Shown here: piece by piece, positions 28,944 to 38,483 of the stretch | How positions within the stretch are numbered: position 1 is the first letter of the stretch | How the letters are laid out: every line of letters begins with the position of its first letter | Origin: Paenibacillus sp. DCT19 | Lineage (GTDB): Bacteria; Bacillota; Bacilli; Paenibacillales; Paenibacillaceae | Length of the DNA: 64,000 bases | Assembly (NCBI RefSeq): GCF_003268635.1 | Contig: NZ_CP029639.1 | Span: 4,475,501 to 4,539,500 of the forward strand | Reading direction: 5' to 3' | Notes under the pieces: model-generated | Seen by the model: the letters and a program-made list of their open reading frames with translations, nothing else | What the model was told of the DNA's origin: nothing | Databases searched by the model: none | Made by a program: the position numbers and the translations under genes

Positions 28944-29843
28944 TCACCTCTCTTCCAGCCCAATCCAACTCGCCATTCTACCCGTTGTTCCATTTTCTTT
29001 ACGATATGAAAAAAACAGTTCTGTATGGCAGCTTGTACACCAACTTGTACATTCGATATGATCCGGCAATATTCCTGCTTTCATCATAATGTGTCGATTA
29101 CATTCTTTCAAGTTTAACATCGTTTTTCCATTATTGGCAGGTTGATAAATGCGATTAGAAGCAGACTCCATGTATTCATCATTACCCGTAGGATCGTCTA
29201 GCCAAACCCGTACATGCTGCATAACATTCTCGTCTACTTCATAACAGCAGTCTCCAATTGAAGGCCCAATAGCACAGCGAATGTCTTCTCTGCGACTCCC
29301 ATAGTTCTCTTCCATCGTTTCTATCATGGACTGCGCGATCCCAGCAACAGTACCTTTCCATCCAGCATGTGCAAGCCCAACCGCTTGTTGAACAGGATCA
29401 TAGAAATAGAGTGGTACACAGTCTGCATAGAACGACGTTAATAATACACCTGGTACATTCGTAACCAGTCCATCGGTATCCTGAAGAGCAGACTGCCGAT
29501 CTTGCAGACCTCTGCCTCGATCCTCTGCGGTGATTACCGCTACATGTTTGCCATGCACCTGTTCTCCGCAGGTCCACGCTTCTACCGAGAAACCGAGTTG
29601 TTCAGCAACAAGTTTACGATTACGGAGAACATCGTCTGCGTTATCTCCCACATGATATGCACAGTTCAGACTGGCGTAAGGAGCAATCCCAACGCCTCCC
29701 TGTCTTGTAGTAAATCCTGCGGTCATCTTACTGAATTGCTGTCTCCACGGCTCCAGATGTAATAACCTTGGTTCAGCAATGAATTGTTCTGCCTGCTTTA
29801 TATCTTGTTCTGTATCATCATGATCTAAAATAAAGGATTCCAT
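28944..29843 (-). CDS. pgeF: PgeF, peptidoglycan editing factor (laccase-domain protein YlmD)
   Basis: It is 299 residues of the multicopper-polyphenol-oxidoreductase-like DUF152 fold. The metal/active-site residues appear in CGEQVHGKH, YADCVPLYF and AHAGWKGT. Family members also show adenosine-phosphorylase or deaminase-type activity, and some prevent wrong amino acids in the wall precursor. The start ATG 29843 follows GAGGTGAG. The gap to ylmC is 56 bases. Confidence 0.92.
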   Translation of the reverse strand: MESFILDHDDTEQDIKQAEQFIAEPRLLHLEPWRQQFSKMTAGFTTRQGGVGIAPYASLNCAYHVGDNADDVLRNRKLVAEQLGFSVEAWTCGEQVHGKHVAVITAEDRGRGLQDRQSALQDTDGLVTNVPGVLLTSFYADCVPLYFYDPVQQAVGLAHAGWKGTVAGIAQSMIETMEENYGSRREDIRCAIGPSIGDCCYEVDENVMQHVRVWLDDPTGNDEYMESASNRIYQPANNGKTMLNLKECNRHIMMKAGILPDHIECTSWCTSCHTELFFSYRKENGTTGRMASWIGLEER

Positions 29844-29899
29844 CTTCTCACCTCACAACTTCCAGTTTACCAAATGTAATGCATTCTGTCTTGACTAGA

Positions 29900-30283
29900 T
29901 CATTGTCGCTGACTGCGCTCTAACCGCTCAATTCGTTCCTCACGCTGTAAACGACCTTGTTGTTCATCGTACATCCGTGCTTCGCGGTCACGATCATCTA
30001 GAACTGTTTCCTTTATCTCATCCATTTTGACCAGAATAACGTCCGAGCCAATCTTTACGATATTTCTCCACGGAATGACCAGATCCGTTCCACCGCCAAA
30101 TAACCCCATAAACCGGCTAGACCCCGGCACCACAATCGCCTCAATACGGCCCTGTCTCAGATCCAGCTCCAAGTCGCTTATCTGGCCTAGCCGCTTACCA
30201 TCGGTAATATTGATGACTTCCTTCGTTTGGAAATCAGAAATCTTCACACCTCTTGATACGGATTCCCCTGTATTTCCTTTCAT
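29900..30283 (-). CDS. YlmC/YmxH family PRC-barrel sporulation protein
   Basis: It is 127 residues, with a PRC-barrel-like domain (KISDFQTKEVINITDGKRLG, LDLRQGRIEAIVVPG, DLVIPWRNIVKIG) and a charged C-terminal tail rich in Arg and Glu (~90-127). Homologues accompany sigG in spore formers; the function is not known. ATG 30283 follows GGGAGGAAAC. It lies downstream of sigG, separated by a MITE-like repeat, so it may be transcribed apart. Confidence 0.88.
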   Translation of the reverse strand: MKGNTGESVSRGVKISDFQTKEVINITDGKRLGQISDLELDLRQGRIEAIVVPGSSRFMGLFGGGTDLVIPWRNIVKIGSDVILVKMDEIKETVLDDRDREARMYDEQQGRLQREERIERLERSQRQ

Positions 30284-30323
30284 CCGGTTTCCTCCCGCCT
30301 TTGCCCACCATCACACTTATAGG

Positions 30324-30494
30324 GGTTGTTCAAAAAGTCCGCTTTTGATTACAAAGGATGCCCTGTGGCATCTTAACGTCGAATATGGAATTCAGCCGAA
30401 ATGTCCGTTGCTCACGTAGTTTTTCCTACGCTCCGCTACTCCATTTCTATCTTCATCCCATCTTCTCGGTACTGAAAACCACCCTTTTTGAACA
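30324..30494. repeat. MITE-like repeat, second long copy
   Basis: This 171-bp copy shares both ends and most of the interior with the copy at 21776 but lacks ~38 bases of it. The ends form the same GTTCAAAAAG inverted repeat. It is in the 327-base gap between sigG and ylmC. The bases ACTTATA occur on both sides, which may be a target duplication, though it was not resolved in the other copies. Confidence 0.85.
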
Positions 30495-30557
30495 CGCACT
30501 TATATATAATTATATGTTCCTGTTGCGAAAAATGTCCTATTTCTCGGCTCACAGCAA

Positions 30558-30598
30558 AAAGGCGACCCCAGGTTATTTCCCTCTGATCGCCTTCTTGG
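30558..30598 (-). terminator. Terminator after sigG
   Basis: Minus-strand hairpin AAGGCGA / TCGCCTT with five T after it. The loop is long (~20 bases). It follows the sigG stop and precedes the MITE-like repeat. Confidence 0.65.
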
Positions 30599-30610
30599 CT
30601 CTACTTCATC

Positions 30611-31393
30611 TTACGACTTAACATGCTTTTGCATCTGTTGTATGGCCGACTTCTCCAGGCGCGATACCTGCGCTTGAGAAATGCCGATCTCATCAGCTAC
30701 TTCCATTTGCGTTTTTCCTTCAAAAAAACGCATGGACAAAATCATTTTTTCGCGTTGACCAAGACGATGCATCGCTTCTCGAAGTGCAATCTCTTCAATC
30801 CATGATACATCCTTGTTTTTATCGTCACTGATCTGATCCATCACATAGATCGGATCTCCACCGTCATGATAAATCGGTTCAAAGAGTGAAACCGGGTCTT
30901 GGATGGCATCTAATGCAAACACGACATCTTCCTTAGGCACATTCAGTGCTTCGGAAATTTCGAATATCGTCGGTTCACGGGAATTTTTATTAGTCAGGCT
31001 GTCACGAACCTGAAGTGCTTTATAAGCAATGTCCCGCAAGGAGCGAGATACCCGAATCGGGTTATTGTCGCGCAAGTATCTACGGATTTCCCCAATAATC
31101 ATCGGAACCGCATACGTTGAAAATTTAACATTTTGGGATAAGTCAAAATTATCAATGGCTTTCATCAGGCCAATACATCCAACCTGGAACAGATCATCGA
31201 CAAACTCCCCTCGATTGTTAAAGCGCTGAATGACGCTGAGTACCAGACGCAGGTTGCCATTCACTAATTTTTCTCTTGCTGAGCGATCGTGATGTTGCTG
31301 AAGGGAATGAAATAATTCCCTCATTTCAGTGTTGGTGAGAACAGGCAACTTTGCGGTGTCCACGCCACAAATCTCGACTTTGTTTCGGGTCAT
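30611..31393 (-). CDS. sigG: RNA polymerase sigma-G (late forespore)
   Basis: It is 260 residues. Region 2 has LVNGNLRLVLSVIQRF, DLFQVGCIGLMKAIDNFD and KFSTYAVPMIIGEIRRYLRD; region 4 has a helix-turn-helix MEVADEIGISQAQVSRLEK. The N-terminus RNKVEICGVDTAKLPVLTN is diagnostic for sigma-G, not sigma-F. It follows sigE in the conserved spoIIGA-sigE-sigG order. ATG 31393 follows GGGAGGT. Confidence 0.97.
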   Translation of the reverse strand: MTRNKVEICGVDTAKLPVLTNTEMRELFHSLQQHHDRSAREKLVNGNLRLVLSVIQRFNNRGEFVDDLFQVGCIGLMKAIDNFDLSQNVKFSTYAVPMIIGEIRRYLRDNNPIRVSRSLRDIAYKALQVRDSLTNKNSREPTIFEISEALNVPKEDVVFALDAIQDPVSLFEPIYHDGGDPIYVMDQISDDKNKDVSWIEEIALREAMHRLGQREKMILSMRFFEGKTQMEVADEIGISQAQVSRLEKSAIQQMQKHVKS

Positions 31394-31504
31394 CGTGATT
31401 TACCTCCCAAGGAGAAACATTAATGTACATTATCTCCGGGGCAGGCTTTTTTATTCGTCCTTGGCAACCTTGCCATTAATACCCAACTTTACATTTCACG
31501 CTGT

Positions 31505-32227
31505 TCAGACCATTTTATTAAACTCTTTGCGTAGTCTTTTAATGATTCTTTTTTCGAGACGAGAGATGTAGGATTGCGAGATTCCGAGTAAATCGGCAAC
31601 ATCTTTTTGCGTCTTTTCTTCCCCATCCGTTAAGCCAAAGCGAAGCTCCATAATCATCCGTTCACGATCGGTTAATTTTTCCAGAGCCTTATGCAGCAAC
31701 TTACGATCTACTTGTTCTTCAATATTTCGATAGATTGTATCGTTCTCTGTACCGAGTACATCGGATAATAATAGTTCATTTCCATCCCAATCAATATTGA
31801 GCGGTTCGTCAAAAGAAACCTCTGTACGAATTTTACTATTACGCCGTAAGTACATTAGAATTTCATTTTCAATACAACGCGATGCGTAAGTTGCCAGTTT
31901 AATTTTCTTTTCCGGATCAAATGTGTTCACCGCTTTAATAAGCCCAATGGCTCCGATGGAGACCAAGTCTTCGATGTTAATACCCGTATTTTCGAATTTG
32001 CGTGCAATGTAAACGACCAATCGCAGATTCCGTTCAATCAGCATCGCTCGGATCGCAGCGTCTCCTGAGGATAACTTTTGAAGCAAAAATTCCTCTTCTT
32101 CACGGGTCAACGGAGGTGGTAGCGCTTCACTCCCACCGATATAATAAATCTCTTCACTCTTCAGACCGAACAAAAACAACACACGATAGTATTGCAGCTG
32201 AGCTACCAATTTCCATTTTACAAGCAT
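31505..32227 (-). CDS. sigE: RNA polymerase sigma-E precursor (mother cell)
   Basis: It is 240 residues. The first ~27 residues are a hydrophobic/basic pro-sequence ([20 protein letters not shown]) that SpoIIGA removes in B. subtilis, followed by [19 protein letters not shown] and regions 2 and 4 ([38 protein letters not shown]). It lies 11 bases after spoIIGA. ATG 32227 follows AGGAGGGA. Normal length and intact. Confidence 0.97.
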   Translation of the reverse strand: MLVKWKLVAQLQYYRVLFLFGLKSEEIYYIGGSEALPPPLTREEEEFLLQKLSSGDAAIRAMLIERNLRLVVYIARKFENTGINIEDLVSIGAIGLIKAVNTFDPEKKIKLATYASRCIENEILMYLRRNSKIRTEVSFDEPLNIDWDGNELLLSDVLGTENDTIYRNIEEQVDRKLLHKALEKLTDRERMIMELRFGLTDGEEKTQKDVADLLGISQSYISRLEKRIIKRLRKEFNKMV

Positions 32228-32238
32228 GTTCGTCCCTC

Positions 32239-33219
32239 CTATACCACATTCAGCGGCTTTTCTGTTGCTCCCACCGTGAGAGCCGTAGACTGTGTGTTAA
32301 CAGCTTCTGACACGAGTTCAGGATGAATCACAGCACGATACTTGCCCTCTGAAGACAATACGCCGCCATCCAGACCTACCAACACCTTCGTTGTTTCATA
32401 GCATATTTCACCCAGACTCACTCGAACGAGATCAGGTCTTATCGCGAGCATAAAAGCAGTTCCTTTGTTAATCCCGCGAAATGGGACAAGCCTTAAACGA
32501 TCCTGCCAACGAAACTGCTCTTGATCCAGTTCCATAATAAGGTTGTCCGGTGCCTCGTCCTTCAACCTGCCTTTCCAAGCCTCAGGCAACAGATCTTGCC
32601 AAAGTGAGACTTCCATGACCATGACCGGTAACCGAGAAAGAGGATCTGTCAGCTGATTGCCGGTATCCACAAGGCCTGTACAAGTTATGGTCACCTCGTC
32701 AATCACAACTTCGACTCTACCTAAATAAGTTGTCATTCGATCTGTTTTGCGTTTGGAGTTCTGAACAACCTTGAATAAAAATAAAACAGTAAAGAACACG
32801 ATAAACGTAAACCAGAACGCAATTTTCAGATCAAAGGACATCCCACCAGACGTGGTAAACCAGATACCGTTAAATATCTCACCTGAATTCTGAAGCATAT
32901 AATGCATACCTAGAATGCCTCCAGCGGCCACAAAATTGATGACGTAGAAGGTACCCAAGGTCCTTACGAAAGACTGAAGGCCTTTAAACCCGAATGCGAT
33001 GCTGAGCATCACCAGTGACAAGCCGAACTTGATCAGAAAGGTGAACATGAATTCCAGCTCCGGCACAAACATCATAACCACATACAGCGCACCTACTACT
33101 GCTGACAGTAGCCATCTCCACCAAACTAACTTGATGCCTCGCATCCATGCCGTAAGTCCAATAAGTGCACCGTCAATACACAAGTTCGTCAAAAAGATAA
33201 GATCCACATAAACAACCAA
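32239..33219 (-). CDS. spoIIGA: SpoIIGA, pro-sigma-E processing aspartic protease
   Basis: It is 326 residues, with five N-terminal membrane helices (~1-145) and a C-terminal protease domain. The active-site motif [15 protein letters not shown] contains the catalytic DTG; a second Gly-rich flap is seen at VGLDGGVLS. It cleaves pro-sigma-E in the mother cell after a forespore signal (SpoIIR). TTG 33219 follows GCAGGTGA. It is first in the spoIIG operon. Confidence 0.95.
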   Translation of the reverse strand: MVVYVDLIFLTNLCIDGALIGLTAWMRGIKLVWWRWLLSAVVGALYVVMMFVPELEFMFTFLIKFGLSLVMLSIAFGFKGLQSFVRTLGTFYVINFVAAGGILGMHYMLQNSGEIFNGIWFTTSGGMSFDLKIAFWFTFIVFFTVLFLFKVVQNSKRKTDRMTTYLGRVEVVIDEVTITCTGLVDTGNQLTDPLSRLPVMVMEVSLWQDLLPEAWKGRLKDEAPDNLIMELDQEQFRWQDRLRLVPFRGINKGTAFMLAIRPDLVRVSLGEICYETTKVLVGLDGGVLSSEGKYRAVIHPELVSEAVNTQSTALTVGATEKPLNVV

Positions 33220-33348
33220 CGCTTCACCTGCCTACATCCATATCAGAATTCGATATAATGCACCGCTATACACCTATCAGGATATTCACAAGTATACGCA
33301 GCCCCTCTTCAAAGTCTGTCTAATCATGGAGGGATCGGCTCAACTATT

Positions 33349-33357
33349 TTTGTCGGA
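33349..33357 (+). promoter_or_regulatory. Possible Spo0A box upstream of spoIIGA
   Basis: TTTGTCGGA matches the 0A-box TTTGTCRAA at seven of nine positions and lies ~130 bases upstream of spoIIGA, the region where Spo0A binds in B. subtilis spoIIG. A single weak box; not a firm call. The rest of this ~300-base gap shows only AT-rich promoter-like sequence and the ftsZ terminator. Confidence 0.35.
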
Positions 33358-33460
33358 TTACGCTTCTGATTGATTGTTCAGAATTTGTTCATTACCGTAT
33401 GGTACAGTTAATTTGATTGCTTTATGGGCTAGCTAAGCTACGTATACATGGCGCAAAAAA

Positions 33461-33497
33461 ATAAAAAAACCGGAACTCCATATGGAGAACCGGGTTT
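33461..33497 (-). terminator. Terminator after ftsZ
   Basis: Minus-strand hairpin AACCCGGTTCTCC-ATAT-GGAGTTCCGGTT followed by T-rich sequence with two T runs. It ends the ftsA-ftsZ transcript before the spoIIG operon. Confidence 0.85.
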
Positions 33498-33518
33498 AGA
33501 ATACAAACTATATTTTGT

Positions 33519-34631
33519 TTAGTCGTTATTAGTGTTACGTGAACGATTGCGCAAAAATGTCGGAATGTCCAACTGATCGCTGCTTGGCTGATTGCCGAAC
33601 GGACGCAGATTAGGCGCACGGTTATCCGTAGGCTCACTAGTTGGAGCAGTTTTACGAGCTGGTGGCGGCGATACAGGCTTATCTTCAAAGCCAGTCGCGA
33701 TCACCGTAACCTTGATTTCTTCCTTCAGGTTCTCATCAATGATGGCACCGAAGATCATGTTTACTTCCGGATCGGAAGCAGACGTGACGATTTCTGCTGC
33801 TTCGTTAACTTCATATAGCGACAGGTTAATGCCACCTGTGATATTCATGATTACGCCACGAGCACCTTCAATTGATGTTTCAAGCAAAGGACTCATGATC
33901 GCTTTACGAGCTGCTTCAGCCGCACGATTTTCACCAGTAGATTCACCAATACCCATCAGCGCAGATCCACGTTCATGCATAATCGTTTTGACGTCAGCAA
34001 AGTCAAGGTTGATTAGACCCGGAACAGCGATCAGATCAGAAATACCTTGTACTGCTTGACGCAATACGTTATCTGCTTGACGGAATGCTTCCAGCATCGG
34101 TGTCTTTTTGTCTACAATCTCAAGCAAACGATCGTTAGGAATAACGATTAGTGTATCTACTTTTTCCTTCAGAGCTTCAATGCCTTGCTCTGCATGGCTA
34201 GAACGTTTACGTCCTTCAAAAGTAAATGGGCGTGTTACTACGCCAACTGTAAGTGCACCACATTCTTTGGCGATCTCAGCGATAACTGGAGCCGCTCCTG
34301 TACCTGTACCACCGCCCATACCGGCTGTAACAAATACCATGTCTGCACCTTTGAGCGTATTCATGATCAGATCGCGGGATTCTTCCGCTGCTTTCTTACC
34401 AACATCGGGGTTAGCACCTGCGCCAAGACCACGTGTTAGTTTGTCACCGATTTGCAATTTATGTTCGGATTTAGCCAGATGCAATGCTTGAGCATCTGTA
34501 TTTACCGTTATAAATTCCACACCTTGTACACCATTTTCGATCATTCGGTTAACAGCATTGCTTCCGCCGCCGCCTACCCCGATGACCTTTATTTGAGCCA
34601 AGCTCTCCATCTCGAAATCAAATTCCAACAT
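33519..34631 (-). CDS. ftsZ: FtsZ, cell-division GTPase
   Basis: It polymerises at midcell to form the Z-ring. The 370-residue protein has the tubulin signature [16 protein letters not shown], the N-terminal [18 protein letters not shown] and the GTPase T7 segment [14 protein letters not shown] flexible linker leads to the C-terminal peptide [12 protein letters not shown], which binds FtsA and SepF. ATG 34631 follows GGGGGAGAT; the extension to 34652 lacks a site. It follows ftsA in the same operon. Confidence 0.98.
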   Translation of the reverse strand: MLEFDFEMESLAQIKVIGVGGGGSNAVNRMIENGVQGVEFITVNTDAQALHLAKSEHKLQIGDKLTRGLGAGANPDVGKKAAEESRDLIMNTLKGADMVFVTAGMGGGTGTGAAPVIAEIAKECGALTVGVVTRPFTFEGRKRSSHAEQGIEALKEKVDTLIVIPNDRLLEIVDKKTPMLEAFRQADNVLRQAVQGISDLIAVPGLINLDFADVKTIMHERGSALMGIGESTGENRAAEAARKAIMSPLLETSIEGARGVIMNITGGINLSLYEVNEAAEIVTSASDPEVNMIFGAIIDENLKEEIKVTVIATGFEDKPVSPPPARKTAPTSEPTDNRAPNLRPFGNQPSSDQLDIPTFLRNRSRNTNND

Positions 34632-34779
34632 ATTATTCCATCTCCCCCTCAATGTGCATGGATGGCTCGTCCAATTTTTGATTGAACCGAATCAATTTCA
34701 TATATCGACGAACGAAAGCGTTTATGTTAGTTTCAGCGCATTCAGACGTCTTCAAGAAGTATGAAAGAGATTCAACCTG

Positions 34780-36063
34780 TTATATAAATTCGCTGAACAT
34801 ATTTTTCAGCCGTTCGAACAAACCCGGTTTTTGCTCCGATTCCGGAGACGCATTCGGCTTAACACGGTTGGTCGGTTTCTTGTTGTTATTGTTATTATTG
34901 TTGCTGCCACCGCCGTTGCTGCTCGAAGGACGAAGACGCAAACTGCGGATTACATTGTGCAGAATACCAACCCCGCTAGTGAAGCCTGGGTCGCGTACAC
35001 CGATATAATCCGGAACGGCTACTCGCACCGATGCAGCAAGCTCATGCTGAGCTACTTGCAGAACACCTGGCATAGACACGGTTCCTCCCGTTAGTATATA
35101 ACCTCCAGGAAGCTCTGTGTAACCAAGTTGCTTCACTTCTTGAGAGATCATCTGGAATATTTCCTGAACTCTTGGTTCGATAATGGCTGCCAAATCCTCT
35201 TGCGAGAATTCTTTGTCCACATTGCTACCGATTCGTGTCACTTTGAACATGACATCCGCGGCAGCATCATCCAGCCAAGCACAGCCATATTTCAGCTTCA
35301 CCTTTTCTGCTTGATCCGTTAGCGTACGCAAACCATAGGCGATATCATTCGTTACGAACTCTCCGCCAATGGGTAACGTTGAAGTTGCTACAAGACTATC
35401 CTCTTCAAAGATAGCAATCGTTGTAGCCCCTGCTCCAACATCAACAAGTACAGATCCCATTGCTTTTTCATCTTTAGATAAAGCCAATTGGCCTGCACCA
35501 AGTGACATGAGTACCAAATCACTTACTTTCAGACCCGCTTTCTCTACGCAGCGCAAAAGATTATGTATCGCGGTTTTTGCACCCGTAATGATGGTCGCCT
35601 CCACTTCCAGACGAACACCAATCATACCACGGGGATCCTGAATGCCTTCCAAGCCATCAACAACGTACTGCTTGGCGACAACGTCAATAATTTCCCGTTC
35701 CGGCGGAACCGCAATAACTTCGGCTGCTTTCAACACCCGCTCCATGTCTTCTTCTCCGATTTCACGATCCTCGTTAGATACTGCCACGACGCCGTGACTG
35801 CTCATCAGTCCGATATGATTTCCCGAGATTCCAACATATACTTCGGATATTTGAATACCTACCATACGTTCAGCATGATCCACAGCATTTCGAATCGACT
35901 GTACCGTTTGATCGATATCTACGATTACACCTTTGCGAATTCCTTCCGAGTCGGCAGATCCAACTCCAATAATATTAAAGGTTCCATTATTAATTTCCCC
36001 AATAATAGCGCGAATTTTGGATGTACCGATGTCCAAACTAACAATGATGTCATTGTTACTCAA
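34780..36063 (-). CDS. ftsA: FtsA, actin-like division protein
   Basis: It anchors FtsZ to the membrane. It is 427 residues of the actin/Hsp70 ATPase fold: IIVSLDIGTSKIRAIIGEIN (phosphate 1), DVGAGATTIAIFEE (phosphate 2) and ILTGGTVSMPGVLQVA (adenosine). The C-terminus ends with an amphipathic helix GLFERLKNMFSEF after an Asn-rich linker. TTG 36063 is the start: CAGGAGGTG lies 8 bases upstream, whereas the open frame to 36255 has no site. A sigma-H-like promoter lies 60 bases upstream. Confidence 0.95.
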   Translation of the reverse strand: MSNNDIIVSLDIGTSKIRAIIGEINNGTFNIIGVGSADSEGIRKGVIVDIDQTVQSIRNAVDHAERMVGIQISEVYVGISGNHIGLMSSHGVVAVSNEDREIGEEDMERVLKAAEVIAVPPEREIIDVVAKQYVVDGLEGIQDPRGMIGVRLEVEATIITGAKTAIHNLLRCVEKAGLKVSDLVLMSLGAGQLALSKDEKAMGSVLVDVGAGATTIAIFEEDSLVATSTLPIGGEFVTNDIAYGLRTLTDQAEKVKLKYGCAWLDDAAADVMFKVTRIGSNVDKEFSQEDLAAIIEPRVQEIFQMISQEVKQLGYTELPGGYILTGGTVSMPGVLQVAQHELAASVRVAVPDYIGVRDPGFTSGVGILHNVIRSLRLRPSSSNGGGSNNNNNNNKKPTNRVKPNASPESEQKPGLFERLKNMFSEFI

Positions 36064-36123
36064 GTCTGTGGCACCTCCTGACTCCAATAGTAAAATACGT
36101 TCGGGTTTAAACACTCTTAAAAC

Positions 36124-36152
36124 ATATTCAACACACTTTAGGCTTTCCCTCT
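36124..36152 (-). promoter_or_regulatory. Sigma-H-type promoter upstream of ftsA
   Basis: The minus strand reads AGAGGGAAA, 11 bases, GTTGAATAT. The sigma-H consensus is RNAGGAWWW and RNNGAATWW with 11-12 spacing, so the downstream box is perfect and the upstream one has one mismatch. In B. subtilis ftsAZ has a sigma-H promoter used at sporulation onset. The rest of the 292-base gap to divIB is AT-rich without a gene. Confidence 0.6.
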
Positions 36153-36355
36153 TTTTTCTACAATTTTTTTGGGTGCCAAGATCTGGTTGCGAGACATAAA
36201 ACCTTGAAGAAAAAAGAAGGAGGCAACTCCAGTGCCATAAGTTCAAGTGTATCATTTTTTCTTCATCTCAGAAAGAACAACTTTCACAGGTTAGACGTGG
36301 GCAAACCCTGATTCCGTAGGGATTTTAAATTCATTTCAAACCCAACAATCCGAAA

Positions 36356-37123
36356 TCAAGGATTTGCTCCTGGTTCAACATCGTCCTCAGGGTTGTCGGC
36401 GATAAAAGGTACATAGGTATCGGCCTCCAACATCGTTATTTTTCCTGGCCGCTCCGTCTCAATAACCTGATTAAGATATTCCACCTTGTCCGGCAGCATA
36501 GACACCGTCGTAATCACTTCAAACTGCGATTTTGTATAGATCCGAATCTGATCCGGAAATGAGGGCGTAGGATTCGGAATAATCTCCGAAATGTCCGTTG
36601 TAAGCTCATTCGGTATGGTAGCTAAGACTTCACTCAATTTGGCTTTGAGCGGATCGTCTGCTTTCCACTGTGTCAGAATGGGTTTCTCTACAGCTACACC
36701 AATGGTAGGGGGTACAATCAAGCTTGTCCCGCTGGCAAGTATCGCTTTGAGTGCTCCATCCGCGGCAAGTTCATATGCAACCGTTGGATATTCCTCTACC
36801 TTGATATGAATCGTGCCAGGAAACTGCTTGTCCACCGTTACATTAGAGATCGCTTTATCTGTCTTCAGTTGTTCGATAATCTCTGACGAGCTTGTCCCAA
36901 AAAATTGTTCGCCTACCTTCAGACCACTTTTCTCCAACAATTCCGAAGTTGATGTGTATACATTACCCGTAATCTCAATCTCCGAAATCCGACTCATTGA
37001 AGAGCGAAAGAATAACACTGCAAGTAAGGCAATAAAAAGAAGTAGCAAAATGAATACAATTTTACGGCTTGTGTTTCGTTTAGGCCGATTCTTTTTGAGA
37101 ACCGGAATTTGACTTTTTGGCAT
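36356..37123 (-). CDS. divIB: DivIB/FtsQ cell-division protein
   Basis: It is 255 residues: a short basic cytoplasmic tail (PKSQIPVLKKNRPKRN), one membrane helix (~24-43), the POTRA domain (ISEIEITGNVYTSTSELLEKS) and a beta domain ending in an acidic tail. It acts with FtsL and DivIC in the divisome, mainly outside the membrane. It follows murA directly. ATG 37123 has GGAG at 8 bases. Confidence 0.92.
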   Translation of the reverse strand: MPKSQIPVLKKNRPKRNTSRKIVFILLLLFIALLAVLFFRSSMSRISEIEITGNVYTSTSELLEKSGLKVGEQFFGTSSSEIIEQLKTDKAISNVTVDKQFPGTIHIKVEEYPTVAYELAADGALKAILASGTSLIVPPTIGVAVEKPILTQWKADDPLKAKLSEVLATIPNELTTDISEIIPNPTPSFPDQIRIYTKSQFEVITTVSMLPDKVEYLNQVIETERPGKITMLEADTYVPFIADNPEDDVEPGANP

Positions 37124-37182
37124 AGATCGCGCTCCACAAAGCCTTCAGCCCCCTTCCCTTGAAGAAGGGGACTCAAAGGACG

Positions 37183-38466
37183 TTAATTGGCAAAATCGAG
37201 CTGTTTCGAAACGGGAGATTGTCTTTCAACGGAAGCTCCGAGACTCTGGAACAACTTTTCGATACAATCATACCCTCTGTCAATGTGATGAACTTGCTCT
37301 ACAACCGTCTTGCCCTGTGCTGCTAAACCAGCAATAACCAGAGCTGCACCTGCACGCAAGTCAGTTGCTTCCACTGTGGCTCCGTATAAACGGGGAACAC
37401 CACGTATAAAGGCTGCATTCAGATCTACCGATATATCGGCTCCCATTACATTCAGCTCATCCACATGTTTGAATCGACCTTCAAACACCGTCTCCTTCAT
37501 TACACTAAACCCATCGGCTAGACTAAGCAGAACCATAATTTGCGACTGCAGGTCTGTGGGGAACGAAGGATAAGGTGAAGTTACAATTCGATCTACTGAT
37601 TTTGGACGGCTCATACAGCTCACCGTCATTATATCATTGCATACTGTAATTTGAACACCAGTGCGCTTCAACACATGTATAAGAGAAGTAAGATGTGCCG
37701 GATTGCAATGTGTAAGCGTTACATTTCCTCGCGTAGCTGCGGCTGCGATCATCACCGTTCCAGCCACAATTCGATCAGGAATAATTTCGTATGAGCATGG
37801 TACCAGCTTTTCCACGCCATTAATCGTAATGGTATCCGTTCCCGCACCAATGATACTTGCGCCCATAGCATTCAGAAAGTGCTGCAAATCCTGAATTTCA
37901 GGTTCACGTGCTGCATTAAAAATGGTTGTTGTGCCCTTGGCTACCACAGCTGCCATCATAATATTCTCCGTGGCTCCCACGCTCGGGAAATCCAGATGAA
38001 TATCCGTTCCAACCAACTCACGACCACGACAAATGATCTGTTGATCCTGTTCCTCGATTGTCGCTCCGAGCGCTTCCAGGCCCCGGAGGTGAAGATCAAT
38101 TTTACGTTCTCCAATCGCACAACCACCTGGCTGATACACGGATACTTGCCCGAATTTAGCGAGCAGTGGTCCCATTAAGAAAATGGAAGAGCGCATCTGT
38201 TTCATAAGCTCCTCAGGCACATCATAAGACTGAATGGACGACGTATTAATCGTCACTGTTCCCTGTTCATGCCGACACGTGCATCCAAGCCGTTCCAGGA
38301 TATACAGCATTACTTCAATGTCCAGCAAGTGTGGTACGTTGTGCAGTGTGACTTCCCCATCTGCCAACAAACTTGCGGCCATAATCGGTAAAGCGGCATT
38401 TTTTGCTCCATGGATGCGTATGGATCCTGAGAGGGGTTTCCCGCCTTCAATCACCAATTTGTCCAA
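37183..38466 (-). CDS. murA: UDP-GlcNAc 1-carboxyvinyltransferase (MurA)
   Basis: It transfers enolpyruvate from PEP to UDP-GlcNAc, the first wall-specific step. The 427-residue protein shows the substrate-binding GAKNAALPIMAASLL near the N-terminus, the active-site Cys in YQPGGCAIGERKID (~115), and the VGATENIMMAA and DLRAGAALVIAGLA segments of the EPT fold. The Cys implies fosfomycin-sensitive chemistry. TTG 38466 follows GGAGGTGAT. It lies between murB and divIB. Confidence 0.95.
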   Translation of the reverse strand: MDKLVIEGGKPLSGSIRIHGAKNAALPIMAASLLADGEVTLHNVPHLLDIEVMLYILERLGCTCRHEQGTVTINTSSIQSYDVPEELMKQMRSSIFLMGPLLAKFGQVSVYQPGGCAIGERKIDLHLRGLEALGATIEEQDQQIICRGRELVGTDIHLDFPSVGATENIMMAAVVAKGTTTIFNAAREPEIQDLQHFLNAMGASIIGAGTDTITINGVEKLVPCSYEIIPDRIVAGTVMIAAAATRGNVTLTHCNPAHLTSLIHVLKRTGVQITVCNDIMTVSCMSRPKSVDRIVTSPYPSFPTDLQSQIMVLLSLADGFSVMKETVFEGRFKHVDELNVMGADISVDLNAAFIRGVPRLYGATVEATDLRAGAALVIAGLAAQGKTVVEQVHHIDRGYDCIEKLFQSLGASVERQSPVSKQLDFAN

Positions 38467-38483
38467 TGTATCACCTCCGGGGT

